DNA of 64,000 nucleotides from Apostichopus japonicus (taxonomy: Eukaryota > Echinodermata > Holothuroidea > Aspidochirotida > Stichopodidae), in contig NC_092568.1 of the NCBI RefSeq assembly GCF_037975245.1, forward strand, positions 29,981,001 to 30,045,000. The letters are read 5' to 3'. The translations under genes and the position numbers were made by a program. This document shows, one piece after another, positions 10,301-20,578 of the stretch. Numbering within the stretch: position 1 is the first letter of the stretch; each line of letters opens with the position of its first letter. The notes below the pieces were generated by a model. That model was given only the letters and a program-made list of their open reading frames with translations. It was not told the DNA's origin and made no database searches.

Positions 10301-12000
10301 TGCTTCGTTGAATCATGAAGTGTATTAAAGAAGTACAGTACGTGGAATGAAATGGATTTATTGTGATCTTCACATGGATGCACACGTTTTTATAGTTTTG
10401 GCCCTCTGTGTTGTATTTCAAACTCAGAAAGATCAGGCTGTAGTAAGAATTTTATGGAACAGAGGTAAGCAAATTGCTGATTGTCTATGGGACTGTGGTT
10501 GGTTTATTATTGTTTGGAGAGTTTCAATCAAATGGAACTGCCACAGTTGAATGAGTAGATAACACATCAATATGACTCGGTATCCTGTTTGAAATTTCGA
10601 CCTTTTAATTATTTCCTTTGAATTTGTTCACTTGTGATAAATTTCTGTTCAGATATTTGTATTCTCAGTTTATTCTATACATGTTTATGAAGGAAACATT
10701 TGCATGATCATCAAATTTTCAATAATTCAACAAACTACATGTTATTCTCTCAAAACAAGAATCTGACTAAGACACCTTCATAGATTTTACAAGAAGTGAT
10801 CATTACTCATGTATTCTAAGAGATTTGTTGTCCGGTATTTTATCTGTCACATGCTAGAAGCAAATTACCAAACTTGGAGTTGTGTGTACCGAGGGGTGGG
10901 GGGATGGGGGTAACTGTCATTTACAGAGAATGCAAATAAAATCATCAGATAAAATTATCACAAATAGTTATTTCATATTCATAATGTGATGCTCCCTCTA
11001 AAAATGTACATATTTGCATATATCATAATTGATATGGTGAGGTATAAATGCTCAAGAGTAACTTAGTAGCATGTCCAACTTAACCTATACAGTATAAAAG
11101 CAAGAGGGCATGATGATGTTATACTTGTAGGATCCTCTTCAGGGACAGACTGAAACAAAAATAGAGCAAAACAAGTTAGACAGACAGATTTCACAATCAC
11201 TAAGTTGATATGAACAATGAAGATACTATAATTATATATATATAATAAGAATAAACAAAGGGTAGTGATATGAAAGGAACAGGAGGTAGGAGCCAGGGGG
11301 CACTGAGGGCACGTGCCCCCCACTTTTTTTTCCAAAATAGCAAATGTGCCCTACAGGAAAATAAAATGTGCCCCTTTGATGAAGAACTGTCTTTTTGATA
11401 TCTTAAGCCTTTGTTAATTTTTAATATTTTATTTAATTATTCACGTGCACCATAATAGTATTGATAGCATACTAACACATATATATTTAAGTGATATGGC
11501 CAGTGTGTATTGGTTTATAGCATAATGAGTGGTGGTTGTGAAAAAGTGCCCCTCTGATGTTGTGCCCCCGCCCACGTTTTGGAAGCTTCCTACCCCCCTG
11601 GAGAGGAAGCAAGTGGTAAAAGGGCTGCTGGAGATGAATGGACTTGTAAAGTGTCAGAATACTTTCCTCTTGTCCAGCCAGTATATAAACAGTCACCCTA
11701 AAAATTCATGTAAAAGATCTCCACTTTATGGTCTTTGTGTGGTGTAACTATACTATTGAAATGCGCCCTTGAGTCTTGTTGTGGTTATCTAATTTTCAAT
11801 GACTTTTTTTTTTCATTTCGCAGGATGGAGGAAAACAATTGCAAGAGGGAATGGAGGAGAACAGCACCATCATTGAACTAGATTTGAGGTTGACTGAGGT
11901 CGGACAGGAAAGTGAATACTGTATCAATCAAATCCTAAAAACAAACAAGGAACGATACCGAGAGCAGATGCTAGCTGAACAAGTAAATCTCGATAGATAA
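7312..12000 (+). CDS. TCTE1: TCTE1 / dynein regulatory complex subunit 5, complete
   Basis: Four coding exons: 7312-7627, 8234-9097, 9946-10109, 11824-12000, all with GT-AG borders (donors GTAGAT, GTGAGT, GTGAGC; pyrimidine-rich acceptors). Phases 1, 1 and 0 join in frame to 506 codons plus TAA, close to the roughly 500 residues of the animal family. The start ATG has A at -3 and G at +4. Seen: a low-complexity N-terminal region, then AMRRIIAEDPEWSLATVPLL, a middle domain with GYWKRCC and NSWKRMYFERHLEHM, the block DCGMNFEWNLFQFTQRDCLM, and leucine-rich repeats of LxxLDLSHN type from about residue 270 to 470, including VRLNLSNNKI, KELNLGLNRL, LEHLILASNEM and LRKVNLSCN. Known: TCTE1/DRC5 is a nexin-dynein regulatory complex component needed for sperm flagellar beating. 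Expression in testis or ciliated cells is expected. A MITE sits in intron 3. A candidate polyadenylation signal AATAAA is at 12914. Confidence 0.96.
11280..11600. mobile_element. MITE in TCTE1 intron 3
   Basis: 321 bp with inverted ends CAGGAGGTAGGA and TCCTACCCCCCTG (reverse complement CAGGGGGGTAGGA), flanked by GAAAGGAA (11272-11279) and GAGAGGAA (11601-11608), a 7-of-8 target duplication. GC-rich ends with GTGCCCC repeats surround an AT-rich centre. The 8-bp duplication and CAGG ends suit hAT. No coding capacity; it does not touch splice sites. Confidence 0.75.
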
Positions 12001-14429
12001 AATATAATCCAAACAGGCACTTGGTGAGGATGCTGGTAAAATGCCTCTTATAACGGTACCTTGTTGTGTGGTGCCAGTTTGAGGAGATAACAGAGAGACA
12101 TGAAGGAAAAGAGTAAATAACAATGCACAAGAAAAAATTGAAAGTCTTATATGGTTTTGTCCTATTTTAGTTTTATATTGAGAGGGATGAAACTACAGAG
12201 AAATATGTGTTACATTGCTTGCACTGACAGGACCTACCCCTGCCCCTATCACACTCATATTGTTTGAGAACTGTCCATAAAGTAATGTGTCACCATTGTG
12301 CAATTTATTTCATTATCTTATGAATAACAAAGATACAGGAAATCGCTGTAAACATGAAGACATCACAGCCTGGTCATACTACAACTAGAAAATTCTTCCT
12401 TCAAAACTATAAGTAAAGATCCTCCCAACATCCATGGCAAATGAATGTCTTTACCTCCCTCTCTCCTTCCCTCCACTCCCCCACCCCCATTAACAAAACC
12501 AACAGCAATTGTGGTATAACTTCGACATCATAATCAGGTTTTGTCATATAATATTTTGTATATTAAGGTAAATTTACTATTTTGTCATTGTGTTGACTGA
12601 GGTTATCACCTTTTCCACTAATTAAACTGAAATTTAAAATTCCACAGGCAAGTTTCTTTGATTTTCAAGTCTTTGTGACTGTATTTTGTACTTTTTCAAT
12701 TTAAGCATGTGACAAGTCAAAGCATGTACTATGACGTGAAGGTAACTTTGCAATTGATCAAGAAATAATGAATACAAGTGAGACGCTAATATACACGAGC
12801 GCCATCGTTTTGTAAACTGCGCTGTTGAAGTAACCATCACAATGGAAGGTTCCTACACACTAATACAAAAATTGACAAATAGCACCATGCACCAGTTAGA
12901 CCAAGGTGAAAAGAAATAAAATGTTTACGATATTCAAGTTGCTTTTGAGGATTTTAAGAACACTGAATATATGCTCCTGTTTCTCTCCAGTATTTATATC
13001 TTTTACTGTCGTATCACAAGCCTACCAATTGCTACTTTATTATCTTTCATGAATAAATTGTTGCGAAACGTCACAGATATGTATAAAAATATATATATAT
13101 ATATATATTAAAATTTTAAATCAAAGAAATGTTTGGGGATTTTTAAGGGTTATCTAGACAGGAATGCTATATCACATTTTTCATTGCATGTTGCTTCAAG
13201 CGCACTATTATCGCAGTAATGGAGGTTATGAAGTTAGAACAAATATAACAATACAAGCTATACAATAAGCTATAAAAAAATACATAAATTGATTCTCTTT
13301 CCTGTAAATATATCGTCAATTTTTTTTATATATATATGCAATTTTGGTGACAAACCCAGTGACGCGAATTTTGTTGACCAACCTTAATTTGTTGCAAAGT
13401 AATGGTAAATAAACTATGTTACAGTTCTGTTGAGAGGAATATTTAAAAAATACCGTCCAAGTACTTAAAATAGAAATTTACAAGTGTTTATACCTTTTTT
13501 TTCTTCTTTTCATATCTTGAAAGAGAATGAGAGTGCCTTAAAATAAGGAATTTGTGTTGTGCTTATAACGGGCTGTTCATGAGAAGAATAACATTAAGAC
13601 GAAGATTAGGATCGTTTACTATGAATAATTAATTTCTAAAATCTTTCTTTTTCTTCAACAACAAGAAACAATAAAGAGAAGGGCAAACCTTACTCCAATT
13701 TGTTCTGCAAATATCTATTTTATTAATGATTTTATTAATGATTTCAGTTGCAACACTCATTGCCTCATTAAGGCCCGTAATTAGGGATTACTGAGGTCGA
13801 GGGGCACCAACAATATAAGGAAGGGGAGAGTACTCGTGTCCTGTTACATGTGACCTTTTATGCATATCATGGTGGCATATAAGAGGGGGTAGGGCGGGGG
13901 GTTCTGCACGAAGGGGCGCCCTCTGTACCCGGGGCCAGTCTCTGTACCCGGGCCGATCTCTTTGTCCGTTATTTTCACGTTTTTTGTAACGGCTTAAAAA
14001 AGGAAATATTGCCGGGTCGAAGGGCATGGGGGTGGGGGTGGGGGCGGGTGGTGGGGTAAAAGATATATGACATCACTCGAAATAACTGTATCGCTCGGTA
14101 AGCCTGATCTGAGGATCTGTCGTGATCATGACGTCATCATGAAATCGGATGTTGTCAATCTTCGGAGTTTTTTGTTACTCGGAAATGAAACGTGAAAATG
14201 AAGCTAATTTATGTGTGAGAGAGCTGTTCATACATTTAACTTAAATAGTGAGCATCGGTCAAATCAATAAAGATATAAAGATGAATATGCATTGCAGAAA
14301 ACATTTACGTAAAAACTGCCTTAAGACAAGATTAATAGTCTTCGTCTTCGTCTTCGTCTTCGATACGGTGACACATCCGCAAAAAGGGACAATATCTCAC
14401 CACACACACGTCAAGAGAGTAATTAATTA
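12001..14429. other. TCTE1 3' region and spacer
   Basis: Presumably the 3' untranslated region of TCTE1 at first, then AT-rich spacer. It holds short (TA)n runs near 13088 and 13330, a GC-rich patch at 13785-14060 with repeated GGGGCACC and TGTACCCGGG words, a G-rich run at 14028-14056, and a (CTTCGT)n tract at 14340-14363. No gene seen. Confidence 0.5.
14028..14056 (+). other. G-rich tract with quadruplex potential
   Basis: Runs of four to five G separated by one or two bases (GGGGGTGGGGGTGGGGGCGGG). Four or more G-tracts in a row meet the usual pattern for a G-quadruplex. No gene start is adjacent. Confidence 0.5.
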
Positions 14430-16395
14430 GATCTGACCCGAGTACTGATATAAGTGACAGGATTCACAGAACCACTGGAACTACTAATGAGGTCTGAAGG
14501 CAGACTATTCCAATCCCTAATTGTATTTGGAAAAAAAACTATACTTATAGCAATTTGTACTGGCATACAGCTGGCAGAAATGCATATCATGCATGTTCCG
14601 ACTCAGAGGCTTTCTTAGGCAGTCAATAGGGATCTGAGCCTGACCATAGATGCCCTTAGCAAATAAGATGATTCTACTTTGTCTGCGCCTCTCTGCCAAG
14701 GGCACCAGGTTTAGGTCCCGTAATAGAGATGAGACAGAGCCAGGCTCTCTTGAATAATCTGAAGCGATGAAACGGGCTGCACGCCTCTGAATGTTTTCGA
14801 GGTTGTGCTGCAAGAAAGCTTGGTGGGGATCCCAGACAGAACTGGCATATTCCAATACTGGCAGGAGGAGACCTTTATATGCAGCCAATTTTGCATCCTT
14901 CGAACAGGGGGATAAGTTTCTACGAAGAACTCCCAATATCCTATTTCCTTTAATACACACATTTTGAATATGCTTTCCCCAGTTGAGATCTGAAGTGATA
15001 TGAATACCCAGATATTTAACACAATCAACCTTAACCAAGTGAACCCCATTGAGCATGTAATTGAAAATTACAGGTTTCCTCTTTCTAGTAATGGTCATAA
15101 TGTTACATTTCACCGGCTGGAAACTCATGCCCCAATCTTTAGCCCATTGCCCTAGTATATTTATATCTTCCTGAAGTTGATGACCATCACTGACATCATC
15201 GATAACCCGATAACAGACACAGTCATCAGCGAACAGTCGGACACCAGAAGAAACAGCATTACCAATATCATTTATGTAGGCCAGGAAGAGAATGGGTCCC
15301 AGAACTGACCCTTGCGGAACACCGGAAGTAACCTTAGAAGGATTAGACCTAGACCCATTGACAACAACCGACTGCTCTCTATCACTCAGAAAAGCATCCA
15401 CCCAGCAGAGAACCTGATGTGAAACACCCATAGTGTACAGTTTAGATTTCAATAATTCGTGAGGAACAGTGTCAAAAGCCTTCTCAAAATCAAGGATGAA
15501 GACATCCACTTGCTTTCTTTGGTCAAGGGAGGAGGCCCATTCGTTGATGACAGAAACGAGCTGGGTCTCGCAGCTATGGTATTTCCTGAATGCATGCTGA
15601 TTGGCAGACAAGATGTTATTATTCTGGAAATGCTCCATGATATTAGAACTGATTATGTGCTCCAAGAGCTTGCAGCAGATACTAGTAAGGGAAACAGGGC
15701 GATAATTACATGGCGAGGATACATCATTCTTCTTATATATGGGGCAGATGTTAGCAGTTCTCCAATCCCTAGGTAGGCTCCCATCAGTGATTGATTGCTG
15801 GAAAATATGGCTGATAGTTGGAGCAATATCAGTAGCCAATTCCTTAAGTACCCAAGGATGAATGTTATCTGGCCCCACAGCCTTTGAAGTTTTCAAACCC
15901 CGCAGCAGCTTCTCCACTCCAAAGGTGGAGACATGAATGTCATCCATCCTCACACACAAAGGACTTTGTAATGGGATTTCATCTGGGGTATTCCTAGTAA
16001 ACACACTGGAGAACTGCTCATTGAAAGCTTCAGCTTTATCTATGTCACTGAACACTATTTTGTCCTTAGTCTGCAGTGGAGGGATGCAATGTTTATCCTT
16101 ACGTTTACCATTTATGTATTTCCAAAAGGGCTTACAGTCAGTTTTGACATCCCCCAGGATGCCATTTACAAAATTTGTGTGTGAAGCTCTAATTTCTTTC
16201 TTTATTCTTGAGCGCATCTCCACCCATTTGTCATAGATATTGGTCTTTCTAGTTCTTTTGTACAGACTATGCAGTCTGTCGCGCCTTCTGATGAGTCTCT
16301 GAATGTGGGTGGACACCCATGGTAATGACTTCCTACCTGAAGACATCTTTGAAGGTATGTTTCTTTTGACATAGTACTGAATGTTACTGCTGAAT
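14430..16395 (-). mobile_element. 5'-truncated LINE, Jockey/CR1-like
   Basis: The span covers an open reverse-transcriptase frame and a short 3' tail. Homology to the LINE type stops about 16390, where the inter-domain linker begins; the endonuclease half is absent, as expected from incomplete target-primed reverse transcription. The lower boundary is uncertain; no poly(A) or target duplication was resolved. Confidence 0.8.
14517..16346 (-). CDS. LINE reverse transcriptase, ORF2 C-terminal part
   Basis: An open frame of 609 codons, extendable upstream by about 18 codons to a TGA. Residues 1-85 are the basic linker that follows the endonuclease in Jockey/CR1-type ORF2. Reverse-transcriptase blocks follow: NYRPVSLTS at 214-222, ILDFEKAFDTVPH at 284-296, SGVPQGSVLGPILF at 341-354, and the catalytic FADDCVCY at 372-379; then the thumb (VKYLGIHITSDLNWGKHI) and a C-terminal region with VLEYASSVWDPH. 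The catalytic aspartates are present and no stop interrupts the frame, so the insertion is fairly young. Without endonuclease and 5' end it is not expected to move by itself. It is a domesticated gene only if a promoter exists, for which I see no sign. Confidence 0.93.
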   Translation of the reverse strand: MSSGRKSLPWVSTHIQRLIRRRDRLHSLYKRTRKTNIYDKWVEMRSRIKKEIRASHTNFVNGILGDVKTDCKPFWKYINGKRKDKHCIPPLQTKDKIVFSDIDKAEAFNEQFSSVFTRNTPDEIPLQSPLCVRMDDIHVSTFGVEKLLRGLKTSKAVGPDNIHPWVLKELATDIAPTISHIFQQSITDGSLPRDWRTANICPIYKKNDVSSPCNYRPVSLTSICCKLLEHIISSNIMEHFQNNNILSANQHAFRKYHSCETQLVSVINEWASSLDQRKQVDVFILDFEKAFDTVPHELLKSKLYTMGVSHQVLCWVDAFLSDREQSVVVNGSRSNPSKVTSGVPQGSVLGPILFLAYINDIGNAVSSGVRLFADDCVCYRVIDDVSDGHQLQEDINILGQWAKDWGMSFQPVKCNIMTITRKRKPVIFNYMLNGVHLVKVDCVKYLGIHITSDLNWGKHIQNVCIKGNRILGVLRRNLSPCSKDAKLAAYKGLLLPVLEYASSVWDPHQAFLQHNLENIQRRAARFIASDYSREPGSVSSLLRDLNLVPLAERRRQSRIILFAKGIYGQAQIPIDCLRKPLSRNMHDMHFCQLYASTNCYKYSFFSKYN

Positions 16396-17167
16396 CAGCA
16401 CGTGATCATGGTTTCGCATCATGGAAGTGTGTTTCCATAGTGACGGCACTAAAATTGAGAATATTAATTTGTTTCAAAATGTCCATATTTTAGTTCTAGG
16501 CTATTTTAGGACTAAAGTAGATTTCATTATTACCGGCAATTATTTTTTTTCCACATTTCTACGGGAAAATATAAATAGATAACCATCACATCATTCATGA
16601 CTATAAAAAGAACAGATATTCGAGCTTTGTTTTGTCTTTTAGTTTTATTTCCTTTTCAATTTCATTTGTGGAAATAAAGGATGAATATTTACGAGAACAT
16701 ATCTTTAAAGGTATTGCAAAGGAAATGAAACGTAGTGAAGCATAAAGAATATATTGCTGTATTTGACTTTTGATATCTAAGTACAATATTCAAGTTTATT
16801 AGGCAAGGAATTTTATTACGATTACAGATATATTAATGCATAGAAATTAAAAGACAAAAAATAGTTATTTGGTGAAAGAAGTGAAAGAAAGCTGAGTGTG
16901 GACTAATTAACCATTAAGAAACGTTGCCGTAAAGTTACATTAATGTATGGCATGGTTAAATAATGACACAAGACCTTGTAACGTAAAGAACGTCTTCCAC
17001 ATTTAAAAAAAATATAGTTATTTCTTACTAATTATCCTTGGTTAACCCGATGTTGTCGTAAATGCGTCGTTTCTTATTTTGTCTTTATTGTACGTTTCTC
17101 GCAACACCATGGTCTAACCCATAACAGAGCCTCTCTATATAAGGCTCTGACCCATAAGTGTCAAGGG

Positions 17168-17234
<67 letters not shown>

Positions 17235-17432
17235 GCTAACACCACTTTATACTGGCCTCCCATATCCTGCTTCGAATCACTCGTACTGACAGTATGAACA
17301 AGTCTGAACCTTTTAAACTAATGGAAACAACATTGAAACTGCTTATACTATCAGTACAAGTGCTCTAAAGCATGCATGACATGAAAGTACACTTTATTCA
17401 AAATCCACCTAGATGATTTTTGGTTGCACAAA
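16396..17432. other. spacer with TA microsatellite
   Basis: AT-rich sequence without recognisable genes. It contains the (TA)n tract at 17172-17231 and runs up to the target duplication of the next MITE. Confidence 0.5.
17172..17231. repeat. (TA)n microsatellite
   Basis: About 60 bp of nearly uninterrupted TA dinucleotides. Confidence 0.9.
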
Positions 17433-17800
17433 CAAGGGCGTAGGAACCGGGGGGGGGGCTGGGGGCGCCAGCCCCCCAGTGAAAAATATGGGGGGGCGGA
17501 AGTATCGTTCCGCCCCCCCGCTCCGTAAGTCCGAAAACCCCTTTTTCATTTCCAAATGAGAAAAAAATCTCATTTGAAGCACCAAATTGCATCTAAGGCC
17601 AGGTGAAAATGCAAAATTCTTTACAAAATGGAGTAGGTGTTGAAGTATGCTATATTGCACCAAATTGCATCTGAGGCCACCTGGAAATGCAAAAAAATTC
17701 CAAAGGGGAGGGGGACACCCCCTCCCCTTTGACCCCTCCCCCAGGCCGGCCATCAGTCTTCAGCCCCCCCCCCACTCAAAAGTACCTTCCTACGCCACTG
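17433..17800 (-). mobile_element. hAT-like MITE with exact 8-bp duplication
   Basis: 368 bp. Ends CAAGGGCGTAGGAACC and TTCCTACGCCACTG are inverted copies (CARKGGCGTAGGAA). The flanks carry the exact 8-bp direct repeat TGCACAAA at 17425-17432 and 17801-17808. An inverted and very similar copy is at 58244-58610. The interior has GC-rich self-complementary ends and a repeated GCACCAAATTGCATCT...GAGGCCA module occurring twice. No coding capacity; the open frames through it are composition artefacts. Confidence 0.92.
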
Positions 17801-17808
17801 TGCACAAA

Positions 17809-20578
17809 GCTAGACTCAGCGTTCATCTTCCTAAATGTTGATATGGAAAACAAACAGAGTGAGACAGACAAACACATTTACATGATGACAATCATTAAAA
17901 ACACGCTGGCAACTTCATTAATTAAAGAATGAGATTCAAGTTCATGGACAAAATTCAAGATGAGTGAACCCCTTCATTGCCGTCACAAATAACATATCTC
18001 AGGCTCCAACAGCTCACTCTTAATACAAAAAAAAATAAATTGATATAAGTATTCATAAATGTGAAAGTACTGGATGTTCAATCATCGATCCTCTGGAAAC
18101 ATCATCAGAACCGTGGCTGGGTAAAGTAGAGGTTAATGAACAGCGCATCTCAACACCTTTACGTCTCTTTTCAAGTTTCTATTCAAAATTTATTTCATAA
18201 GGTTGATATTCTGTCAGTCAGTCAGTCAGAGCTTTCACAGTTCATTCTTACTCATAGCAGGCATCCATAAAGTCTAAGCATAACAGAGGTGTTGATAGAT
18301 AATACAGACACGTAGCTATGTAGGTCAAGGGTCATGACGCAGGCCATTAATGAATAGTTAAGTGATAAAACCGTAATATAAACATTGTACGCGAGTAACA
18401 GATGTATTATATATTAGTTCTGGTACTAAAGGCAAGGAATTACCGATAGGGTTGTCACCCTCTGCAATATATTCAGAGCGAATACATAAAGTATACCGTA
18501 ACACAAAAGCATCAACACGCGAAGCAAATTAATCACGTGACAATGTTAAAGCAGCTGCATATGGTTGCGTTTGAAGTTTAATTTCTGTTACCATCAATAC
18601 GTTTGCATAGAAGATAGCCTATATATTGGGCTAGTTGTTTTGGTTTTGTTGTAATGTTACAATATATTGCTCAATTATGTTGCTTTTAAAACCATCGTAC
18701 GATATCAACACTTTATAGCTATAGACCTACCGCAATTTCTTAGCAGACGGTACAGCCCATACTTAGGTGGGTCCTATAGGTATAGCTCAAGTTTCAGTAG
18801 TGTCAATCGGGATAAAAGCAGAATGATCATATGGGAGTTATTTTCATACAATGCAAGACTTTCTCAACATCAAATCAAAATCAGTTGTTATTCTAGCCTT
18901 ACTGACGCCCAGACCCCCTACACTGATAGTCCGTTTCAAAGAGCCAGGGGTCATACCCTCCTCTTTTTAAATTCTGAATCCACCCCTGTAGAGGGCAAAT
19001 AAGTAAGCACTTGTAGTATTGATTTCTAGTCATTAGAAGGGGCACTTGGTCTTGCACACAAACATCTCAACAAGAAATAGCCTATTAATTAATATAATAG
19101 CCTAATAAGCGTTGGCGAGGTGAGGGGAAGGGGACGTAGTTTAATTTCGACGTATTTTGTCCATCTCCTATCGATGTCAAGAAAGAAAAGAGTACGCAAG
19201 ATCAATCTTCATCAATAAACTTGCAAAAGAAGGCAAAGTCAATGAAGACATGCCACATATATGATGTCGTGGAACAGGTAACATAGCCCAGGTATTGATC
19301 TGCGGACGTTCACTGTAACCATAGTAACATACCGAATCACATGATGTATATGCACTTTCCCCCTTTGTCATACAAAATCTCAAGACGATAATCTAAGTCA
19401 AATAATGGTTCGTGTTTATCGAAGACAAAAGTGGAAAATATTACACCTGTGACTCCTAAATCAAAACCAAGCTGCAGTTATAGTCGCGTTGGAGATCATA
19501 ATTCACATACAGGCCTGTATAAGTTACTGGGTATCTTGAATGCATGCATGACTCGGGTTTGATAAATTGGATTCCCACTGAATTTCATGACTTGGCAGTT
19601 ATTTCTTCATTATTCGTTAGAGTCATAAGTGTAATAAACAAAATCTGTAAATAAACCCACTTTTTTGGGTAGTTTTGGTGGTCCCCAAACAATTAATAGT
19701 AAGCCCATTGTAAGTTATAAAATATACTGCGGTATACTCTTTCAATTTTCACCTACTTTGCAAAATTTCCGTCGTACGGCGGGATGCTAACTTTACTAAC
19801 GTACACCAACAGGCATGTTGGTGTATTGTGAGGGCCAAGGGTGGTTATGGCTTTCAATGTAGGCCCAATGGTTTTTTCATTCATGGTGTGGGATGAAATA
19901 TCTATGGGGCCTATAGTACCTTGTCATGGCGCCTTCGGTAATCTTGCGATACGAGTCTGAATATCAAACACGTACATGTGCAAAACACGTGTTCTAATCC
20001 TGTACGTATAAACAATATCACTTGTGGTGTACACCGATACTGCATACGAATAGTTGGAACCAACTTATTTCTGCCATGATTACTCACCCATGGATATAAC
20101 TATTGTTTCAGTCTCTTACAGTTAAGTTATACAAAGTTATACAAGTCCTCTCTTATACCTTATCTGGCTTCATATTACACCCGATTGTGTTTCACAATAT
20201 TCACATATATCAGCCCAGTCCTTCTCTCATTATAACTAATTATAACTCATTGAGACGTACAGAGAGTATTTTCTCCCTCTCTAGAAAAGAGAGAGGGGTC
20301 GTAGGGGAGGGGTTGGTAGCTTGTTATTAGTCACACTACAAATAACAGCTTCTAACCCGGTTCATATTCAAATTAGCAGGCAAAGCATATACATCTGCTG
20401 AATTTTGAAGATAAAAGCCGGATTTAGCCTGAAAGCATGTGTGTAGATGGTCAGATCTGGATGGTATATGAATAAACAATAAATCTCTTCAGCAAACCCT
20501 TCTTTCTGCATTTTAGCAAGTTAGAATGATGTTTTGGAACTGCTGGATAAAAATTACGAATTGATTTTCCCATTGGCT
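17809..20578. other. spacer, nothing recognised
   Basis: About 2.8 kb with AT-rich sequence and no supported exon. A small hairpin with TACACCAACA/TGTTGGTGTA arms lies at 19802-19825. It includes the 3' flank of the sulfotransferase-like gene, but no polyadenylation signal is obvious. Confidence 0.5.

Noticed and set aside
18667-19002. 111-codon plus-strand open frame
   Set aside because: No domain, no splice sites, composition like surrounding spacer.
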